Assembly (NCBI GenBank): GCA_043228905.1
Contig: JBHGNT010000007.1
Coordinates: 6,572,001 to 6,636,000, forward strand
Length of the DNA stretch: 64,000 bases
From: Azolla caroliniana
Lineage: Eukaryota; Polypodiophyta
Reading direction: 5' to 3'
This document shows, in pieces, positions 34,104 through 46,100 of this stretch. A model generated the notes under the pieces. It was not told the DNA's origin, did no database searches, and was given only the letters and a program-made list of their open reading frames with translations. The first letter of the stretch is position 1; each line of letters begins with the position of its first letter. The position numbers and the translations under genes are program-made.

Positions 34104-37100
34104 ATGGAGACACAGGATCTCTCCTCGCACTACGAAGATCGCACAACCATGGATTTTGACCTCTTCTTTGATATCATGCAAGAGCCTCCTGACATCAACA
34201 TGGTAATTTCGCGCTGTTGTTCCTATGTGTGTTTGTGTTTGTGTTTGTGTGCGTCTCTCGGAGTAATTTTCTCTTTTCTATATATCTTTCCTCGTATTTT
34301 CTGTTTTTTAGGGTTCTTCAGGGAGATCTGGATGTCCTTCTATGCTAACATATCTGTGTGTTTCCTAGTCGAAACTCAATATTTTCCTATTCTATAGACT
34401 ATAGTAATGTGTGTGTTACATACTAATCTGCTTGTTTCCTATATCAGTCCGTGTTTCCTGTGTCAATGTATATGATTTCTATACCAATCTGTGTGTTTCC
34501 TATTGCAAATCACCGTTTATTTTCATCCCAATATGCATGCATTTTCTATCCCAATCTGCATGTCCACATGTGTTTTTATGTACTTAGCTGTACGTTTCCT
34601 ATACTATTTTGTTTGTATTTCTATGATAACAAATTTCCTTTTACCATATGCAAAGTCAAACAGCCTCTTACATTTTTGGTTTTATGTCCGCAGATTCCGG
34701 CAATGCATCCTTGTTCTCCCTTGGGTCTTGAAGGTAAGTGAACGTATTTCAATATTTTACTATGTTTTTTCTTCAAATTTTCATTATGTAGAAGAAGTAG
34801 TGGAAAAAGATAAATTTATGGTGGGTGGGTTGTTTATTTTATGTTCTATGTGTTCTGTCATTATTTCCCAACTATCACGACTGTTGATTAAGTGTTGGGA
34901 AAGACAGGTTTGTGGATGTACGTGTCTTTTCGTTAAAGAAAAATTGCATTTGTTTTCTGCTTTTACAGTGTGTTGAAGCAGTAAAACAATTTACAGTTTG
35001 TGTTTCTCTTTTATTTCGAAGCCTCATTAAGTTGAAGAAGCAATGAAAACAGTTTTATGGGTCTTCATTGGTTTTTATATCCTTCATCTTAGGTATTCTA
35101 TATATTATGTTATCGGATTGCAAAGCAGAGGTTAATGGATGAAAACAGAAAATTTCATATATGTCGATTTGTGTTGTTTCAATTTTCATCATGTCAAAGA
35201 AGTAATAGTGAGAACAGCTGTGTGGGCCTTTGTGGTTTTGCATATCCTCTCACTTAGGTACTTCATATTGCCTTTTCAGATTGCAAATCTCAGGCTAGTG
35301 GAGGAAAACAAGGTATTGCGAATATTTTACCTAGGGTTTGTCAGGAGTCCCCAGAATCATCTGATGCAAGTGGAAACTCATCAGAAGCGTCCATTTTCAA
35401 TGCTAATCATGAATTAGCTTCAGATATTCAATGGGGTTCCAATGATCATATTTCCACTGGATTTGTTGAGGATGCAAATCATGATTTGAATGTTGTTTCA
35501 AAGATCAAGCACTCTCCACAGATCGGCGATGATATTTCTTCTGGATTTGGAGAGAACTCAAAGCATGATTTGAATGTTATTTTGAAGGGCGAGCACTCTC
35601 CAAAGGTTCTTTATGAACATATTTCTCCTGAATTAGGGGATGATTCAAAGCATGATCTGAATCTTATTTTTAATAATGATCAACTCTCACTGGTTTCCAA
35701 TAACCATATTTCTCCTGGTTTTGGGGAGGATTCAAATTATTTGAAGGCTTTAAAGAGCAAGCACACCATGACCAAGGAGTTTCCTCATGTGTCTAGTGAG
35801 CATGTTTCTCCCTGCTTTGAAGAAAATTCCAAGCATGAATCAAAGAGTGAGCTTTCTTGGGCCAGAGAACTTCAATGGGTTTCAAGTCACCATATTTCTT
35901 CACGACCAAGTGAGGATTCAAAGTATGATGCAAAGGTTTTGAAGGGAGAACTTGCCCCAGCTAGAAAGTTTCAATGGGGGTCTGATGTCCATATTTCCCC
36001 TGTATTTCAAGAGGACACAGAGCATGAATTGAAGATTTCGAAGGGTAACCATGCCACCCATGATTTGGATTATGAGTTTGCAAACATAAAGCAGCCACTT
36101 GCATATGATTCACCCAAGGATGTGTTTTCGGCAAATGAAGATTTCACTACACGTGCTCCAGAAGATTCAAAGAGCAATGCATCCAGTCCAATCACAGCCC
36201 CCTTACAAAAAGTTGGTGAAGGCCTTTCTAGTGGCATGGTTCTGAATTTCCTTGACCTCAACCATGAATGTGAAAATAGTAGACACAACCTTACATATAC
36301 TGACCTTGATTTCAACCATGAGTATGAAAAGATAAAGCACCATGATGAGTCTTTTGTAGCAGATGAAGATGGATGTATACAGGTTCCTGAAGACTCGAAG
36401 AGCAATGCATCCAGTACAACTACGGAAGCTTTACAACTTGTCAATGAAGATATTGCTCGCGGGAATGTGCCTGTTGTGGACCTCATATCTGACAGTGACT
36501 CTGATAGTGATTGTGAGGAGGAATTCACTCATAGCCAGGGAAGATTACATGGGAAGAGAACATTGCCGGCCTTCATGGATGCTTATGCAAAACCGTCTAA
36601 GGCATTGTGTTTGAGGGATGCAGCTAAGGATGGGTTTAATCAGTGGAATAGCCTAAACAGTTTCTGTATGCATCCGAGTTCATCCATACGAGCTGTGAAG
36701 ACAGAACCCCGTTGTTTGGATCTTCCTTATGAGGGAACAAATCCAAGCAGTAATAAAATAGCTATGCCTATGCAAAGTGTTTGTAGTAATTCTGGTGCAA
36801 CTTCAAACATATTTCCTACTGTTGCATTACAGAATGGTGGGTTAGCATCAAATAATTTACCTTCTTCATTTTTGTCTCATGCAATCTTGCCCAAGGATAA
36901 TCTTGCGGACAATTCATCGAAGAAATTTCTGCAGGTAGACATGATGGTATGTAATGTTTGTTGCAACATGAACTAAAAGTATTACATGGTCTCAACTCTC
37001 ATAAAGGATTCTATTATCAGGCTCTTGATGGTAGGACACTGAAAGATGAACCTTATCCTGATGATGGAGTCTTGACTGTTCCACTTCTTAAGCACCAGGT

Positions 37101-40100
37101 ACTATTTGAGAACTGGTACACACAATTTTAATGTTTGTTATCCACGGAATTCCTCTTATGCTGAGTCTATTATTTCTTGTCTTTCCTGGCACAGAGGATA
37201 GCAGTTGCATGGATGGAGAAAAGAGAACGAGGAACTGATTGTGCTGGTGGGATTTTGGCAGATGATCAGGTTTTTACTGTCACATATAATTGCAAGTTTT
37301 GGACGATGATTCTGTAATTCTTTGTATTGCTGACAGTTATACATGTTTTTTTCTGTTATTGATATAGGGGCTTGGCAAGACAGTCTCGACTATTGCACTA
37401 ATATTGAAAGCCAAGCCACCAGCCCCCAGTAATTCTCTGGATCAATCAAAACAATTGTGCAACGAAGCATTAACTGTTGATCTTGATGATGATGATGATG
37501 ATTCTCCCTGTATAAATCAGTCAGAGTGGAAATCCACATCAGAAAACAAATTTGTAGAGCCATCTACATCAGGAATTAAAGGGAGGCCTGCTGCTGGAAC
37601 TTTGGTTGTCTGTCCAACAAGTGTTTTGAGGCAGTGGGCACAAGAACTGAAAGAGAAGGTGGTAGATGATCTATTGTCTGTGCATATATATCATGGAAAT
37701 AACAGAGTAAAGAATTTACATGAGCTTGCTAAGCACGATGTAGTTCTGACAACATATTCGATTGTTAGTTTAGAGGTTCCCAAGATCCCATTGCCCGAAG
37801 AAAAGGAAGTGGCAGATGATAGGAATCCAACACAGTATGGCCTAATAGGAGAGAAAACCCTCCCTCCGAGCAGGAAGAAAGTGAAAGGAAAAGGAAGAAA
37901 GGGAGATTTGGATGCTTATGATGATACAAGAGGAGGGCCATTAGCCAAAGTGGCTTGGTTTAGAGTAGTATTGGATGAAGCACAGAGTATAAAAAATCGT
38001 CGGACCCAGGCTGCTCGTGCATGTTGGGGCCTCAGGGCAAAGCGGAGATGGTGTCTATCAGGAACGCCTATACAAAACACGATTGATGATCTTTACAGCT
38101 ACTTTAGATTCCTTAGACATGAAAAATATGGCATTTACAAGTCATTTCGATATGAAATTAAAGATCCCATATCAAGAAATCCCAGTTCTGGCTACCAGAA
38201 ACTGCAGAGTGTTTTGCAAACCATTCTGCTGCGCCGAACAAAAGGTGAGAATTGTAATATCAGGTTTTGCATAGGTGATTTGAGCAAGAAGTATGCCAAT
38301 TTTGGTGACCTGTTTAAGGCACTCATTTTATCTGTTGTAAAGTGATTAATATCATCAAGAGAATGTCATTTGCTACTAGAATCAAAACACTTTTAATTTC
38401 TTGAATTGGTTATCTTTAACATGTTTGCTTAATATGAAATTGATAGTATTCCTACTTATTGAGTGAAAGTATGGGTTGTCAAATTTCGAAATAAAAATCT
38501 TTTAGTCCATGTCCTCATTTTGCAGCTTGTGTCTTAATCTTCTGCTCGTATTCACACATTGTAATACTTCAGATCTAACATGATCATTTTTCTTCAGCAA
38601 CTCAAATAGATGGTGAACCAATCATCAATTTACCTAAGAAGAAAGTGAAGCTGGAGCAGGTGGATTTCACTCCAGAAGAGCGAGATTTCTATACTAACCT
38701 TGAAGTACAATCACGCAAACAGTTCCAGGTTGGTCATGTGGAAGACTTTTTCCTTTTGTGAACATAACATAGTTCTCTCATGAAGAAATACCAACAGTTA
38801 TTATGACAGTAACCTCGTTTTTTAATCATGATAACTTCATTTATGAACAATCTAGTAAAAGTATTCCCTCGTGAAGAAGTGCAAAACGGTTATTATCACA
38901 GTAACCTTGTTTATTTATCATAATAACTTCATTTATGAACAACCTAGTAAAAGCACAAGCAAAGAGAGACATACCTCATGAATAGGAGTCTAGGAGTGGG
39001 CCTAGGTGTGCGAGTAAGAAATCTCATGTTTTTTCAATCATTTCATATGGGATTGAAGCCATGCTGTGGACAGAATCCATGATCATCTTTTATTGTTTTT
39101 CCTTCATGTTTGGCAGTTTTCTTTTCTTCGATAGTATATTGTAACTTATTACTCTTTGTTTGTTTTGAGGAAGATTTAAGAAGTTGAAACTTACAGAACC
39201 ACAATATCTAGATACATTGTATAATTTCTTTATGAGTTTATATGTGTAAATATAGAAGACAAGAAAGGAATGATTTCATATTAATATACAAAAAATAGGT
39301 TTAATTATATCTGTCTTCATTTGTGTCCTAATCTTTCTACAATTGTGAGCAAATGCATCCATAGTTGGGGTCTCTTTAATTGACAATGCTATGATGAATG
39401 CAGCAATTCCTTGCAGTGCTGAATTCTGTGCGTGGGTTACATTATCACTAGATTTTTTATTAAATCTTCATATTTTTGAGACGAAGGTTACTGTTTCAGA
39501 GCTCCATTGTTGATTGATTTTTATATTATCCATATTGGAAGTTTTGCATTTTTTTTAGTTAAACACATTTGCCATTATGCTTCTGCAAATCTTAAACATT
39601 GACACATTTTTGGCAGACTGACACAATTTTAAGGTCACTCTCAAGACTGTACTTGTCTTTGATTAGTTTTTACGCAAATTAATTTGATAAAAGGTGGTGA
39701 GGATAAATACATATCTATATCCTATATCTAAATTCTATATACACACGCGTGCACTCACTCACATTGTCATCCATGCATCAGAATTCAGTTTGTTTGCCAT
39801 ACTAACATTGGCATAGGGCTGCTTTTTGATGTGTTCATATTGAGCAGCACCTTAAGGGTTTCATCTGCCGTCATGTTTTTTGCATGAATCACTTTGGCAG
39901 ATGACGATGACGATATGTCGATACATAAAAATTACATATATTGTTCTCCATAGATCTGTTTGTAGTAAATGTTTTCGTCTGTTTTTGACAATGACATGGT
40001 CACTCTGATCATTCCTATGCCACAAATTTCTTGTAAGTATATAATTCTCATTTCCATAAAACATGTGCATAAGCATTCCTGGTCACATTTATTATAATTT

Positions 40101-43100
40101 ATAAATGTACAAAATACAGCCACAAAAACTCATCAATAAAGAACCTTCACAGCCTTAATAGGCAGCAAGTTAACAAGGGCTATACAAATAGGGCGTCAAA
40201 CAAAGCAGGCAATAACAGCTTATCATAGGCCTTATCCATCTGGTCCATCTGAACCATGGCTACCCATCATCCTTATTATCGACATTTCAAGGCTATTATG
40301 ACCCAACATCAAAGGTGTTTCTCTGGCTTCAGAAACCTCACCATCTCGGATCGGCCCATGTTGGATATCTTTAGAGTAGAAGTTTTTTACTAATTTTGTT
40401 ATATTTTTGGTTTCTTCTAAAAGATGAGACAACATTATAAGTTGTAATAATTATTTTTGTTGGCGGTTCTCAAAGGTGATGATACAATTTTGGTTGTATC
40501 CTCTCTTTCGATCTCATAGGCTGTTTTGGCCTCTCTTCAAAGATGTTAATATATCTTTCTTAAAAGATGTCTGACTTTTGAAATACACCGACTGTTATCT
40601 CTTTAAATACACTATCTTGATGAATGATGTAGTTGTAATAAGTATTAGGGTTTCTCTTCAAGTTGTTAATCAAACTTACCTTTGTATTTTCAATGTTGGT
40701 AGATGTATGCTGCAGCAGGAACAGTGCAAAGCAATTATGTGAATATTTTGTGGATGCTGTTGCGGCTCCGTCAAGCATGTGATCATCCTCGTCTCGTGAA
40801 AGGGGACTTTTCTGACACAGTAGAGAGTGCTAGTCGAGATTTTGCAGGAAAATTATCTGAAGAAAAGCGGGCATCTCTTCTATCAGTTTTAGAAAGAAAT
40901 TGTGACACATGTGGAATATGCTCGGTAAGCTATCCTTCATACATTTCTAGATATTATCATTCTATAATATGACTATATTGGGAGACATTTAAGATTATTA
41001 TTTTCTTCTCTGTGGAGGATAGCATGCCTATATGAAAATTTAGGGAATGGTGTTCATTATCTAGCATATTTTGGTGAGCTGTCCTTTTTTCTTTTCAAGT
41101 AGGCCTTTATATAGATGTCATTTTTGTGCATGTTGGGAATTGCTTTTGGTGGGCTCGTGGTGAGTGTTTTTGCATCAGGATGAATTTTGACCAAGATTGG
41201 CGAGGTTTTAAAAGTTTTTTTTTAGCATGATCCATCCATGCATTCCCATCTGAGACCCATCCATGACTATCAAAGACACATCATCCCTGGCCCATCTGTG
41301 CCATACCCATGAATACTATACCCGTACATTCTATGTACAATTACACAAATTGGGGGACAGGGTTTAGGGTTTTTATTTGCAACCATCTGAATTGTATTCT
41401 ATTCATTTCGCATGCTTTTGCTGCAATCCTAATCTGATTCTGTTTCCTAGTTTTGAAATACGAGGGGCAACCAATGTTCTCATGATCCTGCCTATGTTGG
41501 TTTCACCCACACATATGTGACAAAATAACAATATACCCAATGAAATAATAGCCCCTTACAATTTGAGGCCAAACAAACCCTCTAAAAATTTGATTAAAAA
41601 ACAAATTATTTTTTATATAGAGATTTTGCTTCATTCAGCAGGCTAGCACTATTTCCCACCACAAGAAAAAAACATTATTGTTTATTTTCAATTTTCAATT
41701 TTTCGAAATGGAATGCATTCACCAGCCAGAGGACAAGGCCTTTTCGTTACATGATGGAACATGAAATGCAAGGATATAGATGCTTATGTGTTGCCGTGGA
41801 TTTCTAAAGGATTTCCCATAAAACTTTATGAAAGTAAAGGTCTCCAAAGGGAGAGAAGCACCTGCAATGGTGGGAGGTGATGGCCTTTATCTGTCGATGT
41901 CAAGGGTGGTGAGATCGTAGTCCATGAAGCCAGGGTCTATGTGCACGACAAATTGCTATTGCCTGTTCTGTTGTAACCGCATTGTTATGTCCTGGTTGGA
42001 AGCCCATTTGTGTAGCCCTTGATTGACTTGTAACATGAGTAAGAGTGATGGGGCTAAAGAAAGTTTTGATTGTTCTTTGTTCATGAGCTTGTGTGGCTTT
42101 ATTGATGTCTGTCAATAACTTCTCCCTGTGTCTCTTGAGTTCTAGCAAGAAAAGCCCCAAGCACCATTTGTTCTCATATTCCATTACCTAGCATTGTGGG
42201 CCAAAGCCTTGCTTAAAGAGGCAATGGTATCTCCCTCTTATTTCAACATATCCACTCCTTGATGACACTGTTTGCAAATTCTTTCATCTAGAGTTATTCA
42301 TGTATATCTGCGTACCACAATCTCTACTGCGTACCTCACAGTTGCCTTATCACACTATGCAGTGTATAGGATAGATTTATATCTGTATAAGATGGCCTGA
42401 TGATAAATCCATTTTCCGCAAGCCATCTTCCTACCAAATGATATTTTGGGGCTGATCCATGTTATCTTGTTTTTGAAGTTAATAATATCAGTTCGGACCA
42501 CACTATTCTTTTCCACTTTGTTCATGTTTAGATGGAAACAATCCAAGCTATATTTTAACGGGGCTAGTACATCAATGCTAATGCCATGTGGGTCAACCTA
42601 TTGTTGCATTTCAGCATACCAACAATGAACGTCTCCGTGTTCAACAAGTTGTTTTGATGACATAAGTGCCAACCTTGAGTACCTTCATTTAGGGAGCTCC
42701 CAAAGCTGTTGGATACAGGTCACTAATTGAAATAATGCGTCAATGATTATAGGGGCTCCCAAAGCCGTTGTATACAGGTCATTGATTGGAATAATGCCTC
42801 AATGATTATAGGGGTTGCACCCATCTCTACCCAGATTATATCATGGGGCACCAATGCTTTCTTCCTTATTGTGTGGGCAGTCATTGAGGCCAAAGGTCTC
42901 TCTAAATCTTTCCAGTTATTTGCCTTGCCAACACTCGACCCCATGTTTCTACTCCATAGAGAAGAGTTAGTGTCACAAGTGTATCAAATAGTGCAAATGT
43001 GCACATTGTCTTTCGAGACCACCAAGGACTGTATATACATGATAGAGTCAGGCACAAGCAGTCTTCCTTAACGAGAACCTAGGCCGTGTAAAAGTTACTC

Positions 43101-46100
43101 CTAGGTATGTGTAGGAGCATATGTATGCCACCTTTTCCGCGCCCAAGAAGAAATCTGGTTACCCATACATGAGTGGTGTTAATCACCGTCATTTTAGTTT
43201 TATCAATGTTTATCAGCAAACCTTTGTCCATACAAAAATATTTTTAATGCTTTTAGATGTCTTTGTAGTTCCTCCGGAAAGTCAAAAATCAGCACAATAT
43301 CATCATCATATAATAATATTTGTATGGCTATACACACTATCCATGCTCTCGAACCCTTGAATCTCTCTAGGTACCACTATGCATGCTCTCGAACCTTTGA
43401 ATCTCTCATCTATACAGAGACCGAAGAGAGTGGGTGATAGTGGGCATCCTTGTTTTACTCCAATTGTGCTAGCCACAGCCTGTAACAAACCATTCGGAGA
43501 CCACACTTTTCCCAACATGGATTCATACAGTGTATAGATTCCCCATTGCATATCTATAGGGACACCAAGGTCAGTACCTTTGCATATTCATGTCATACCT
43601 GAGGTGAGTCAGGTGTGTGGTAGGTTGCCTCTCATTAAACATTTTCCATGCTCTTTTTCTTTCTTGTCCTAGGAACGAGCAATACACATGATCTTCAAAT
43701 TTAGCTAAATACAATCTCTTCTTCCTCACAAGGCATTGGAAGGTTTCCCTTTGCTTGTTTTAGTGTATAAATACCATGCGTTACTTCCCACTGCAAGCAT
43801 ATCCTTGCATCATGACATTCCTCATCATACCAACTATTTTGTATGGGTACCAAGTTTGGGGCATTGCCCATTGTGTGGGAAAAGGCATTTGTGGCTGCTT
43901 TATGCAATGTCTTTGACAACCCTTGTGTAACTTCATCTAGGTGTGTGAAAAGGATCCAAATCTAGCATGCCATTATATGCTCCACAACTATACACATCAA
44001 TTGTCTCTTGAGTAAATTGGTATTTAGCCAGCCCACTCTCCTCTTAGCATATACATCCCTTGTGCATCCATCCTTCACCTCAAAGCCTATCTATGCATGA
44101 TCTGCTGCTAAGCCAATAGGCCAGTATAAGAGATGGAGATTCCATCAGGTAATCAACTGTGCTTGCACCTCCTTTTGGGTTCCAACAAGTCAAAGCATCT
44201 GAACTGGGCCATTGTGAAAAACCATCATATATCACATATCCATGTGCACTTCCCAAGACTAGAAAGTGTTTGCCATATTCTGTTACTTCACTCAATCTTG
44301 AGCTTGTCACTTTACACCAACTTTTACTGTAACTTCTCCATACATAGCCTTGCTGGTGTCAAATATAGTTGTTTGTTCATCCTTAGTTCAGGTGTTGGAG
44401 TGTCTTAACAGTATTAATCCTCTACAGCAGTGAATCTTATGATATCATCATATAATGGTATATTTGGTTATTCTCCTTGAGGTGCAAACCTCAGATAGGC
44501 AACTGAACAGTAGCCAATTGCAATTTAATGTTCCTGTAGGTCCCCTCTTTTGATTTGTATCTACATGTGCCACACATTTATATCCTTATGCACAGTATGC
44601 ACTCTATCATGGAGCTCCTTTTTGTACAACATAGCTACTCCTATAGTGCTTCCTAGTATCTGTGGTTGGGGATGACATATTGACCCCCGTCTATATCCTT
44701 GTACACTGGGAAGTCTACTAGCAATGCATCTATGTTCTTGATGATATTTTCGAAATGCCCACCATCTGTCCTTAAACAGCCATTGCAATTCCATATTGTC
44801 ATGCACAATGTCACTTGCAATTCCATATTGCCATGCACAATGTCTCTTGTAGATCGTGATGCGGCTCTCTTCATTGCAATAAACAACCCATTTTCCAAAT
44901 GCCCAGCATCTCTGTCCTTAGACAGCCATTACAATTCCATATGGTCGGTCATGCACAATGTCTCTTGTAGATCGTGATGCGGCTCTTTTCTTTGCAATAA
45001 TGACCTTCCCATCTCTATAGACAACCCATTTTCCTTCCTTTCTTGCATCGAGCACTCGTGGCATGTTTTCTTTGTGATGTGCTGCTTGAGCTAGAGTGAG
45101 ATTGTCATCGAAATATATTGTCGCCCTTGAGAAGTTGAGTAACCTTCTCTCTGACAGGATTTTTTTCGCTTTTCCATATCCATGAAGCTTATAATCATGG
45201 CGTTAGGTCTAGAATCGTCTCTTCCCACCCTCTATACTGAAGCAAATGAAATATCCAATGCCCCGATCTTTGTTACAAGATTCTTATACATCTTATACAC
45301 CAATGTTCCTTTTTGCTTTTCCATGAACTCTATTCACGGAGTGTTTGCTTTAATGTCTTTGTCAGCATGCTCAACTTGAGCTTTGGCATCTTTGACCATC
45401 TCTGCCCATGTTTGCATTTCCTTATATGCGTTGGCTTTAACTATGGAGATGCATTTTTCTGCTCTTTCTTGTCCTTTCTGAGAATCAACTTTAATAGGTA
45501 AATGTTCAACCTCATTGGAGGATATACTATCCTTTAGGTACTTAACTCTAAGTTCAATTTCTTCACAAGACTTATGATGTCTTTTTCTATGGCTTCTTAT
45601 AACTCCATCTTGAGAGAAGCATAGAACTCCTTTTTTGTTTCTCTATCTCCTTTTGAATTTCTTCTTTTAAGGCTGTTTTAATGTCATCTGAGATTTCACA
45701 AACATTTCAGAAAATGTAGAGGACAAGAACTCTGAGATTAGGTAGACATTGCACTAAACATAGTGGACAAAAACTTTGAGAGTAGGCAGACATTCAGAAA
45801 ACACAGAGGACAAGAACCTACAGATTAAGCAGACATTGCACAAAGAGATAGATAGATTTAATTATTGTCTGTGGAGGTCAAATATGACCTATGAGATCAA
45901 ATATGACCTATGAGATCAAAAATATAAAATTTTCATGTAATACATGTGAAAGTGAATAACGAGTCTTGATTTTCAAGAACTTTGTTAATGAACGTTGCAA
46001 TCGAGAGTGCACACTATGATTGTGAGAAATTCGTGCAAGGATTGGGTCAAATATGACCTACGAGAAATTCGGGCAAGGATTGGGTTTGGTCGGAGATGTA

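Larger units (their letters stand above)
41840..45500 (-). mobile_element. RTE-like LINE relic in SNF2 intron 8
   Basis: Read on the minus strand: endonuclease remnants at 44900-44560 ([34 protein letters not shown]); further endonuclease at about 44250-44100 ([20 protein letters not shown]); a linker at 43850-43720 ([20 protein letters not shown]); RT at 43550-43390 ([30 protein letters not shown]); RT C-terminus at 42940-42750 ([20 protein letters not shown]); and a 3' tail to about 41840 that is repeated at 1555-1640. The [15 protein letters not shown] signature fits RTE-type plant LINEs. All frames are broken. Confidence 0.82.

Noticed and set aside
33843-34206. Lys/Glu-rich minus-strand frame and Phe-rich plus-strand frame
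   Set aside because: Both come from the pyrimidine-rich 5' leader of the SNF2-like gene and overlap its first exon.
36070-36528. Minus-strand 152-codon Ser-rich frame
   Set aside because: It is the opposite strand of exon 3 of the SNF2-like gene.
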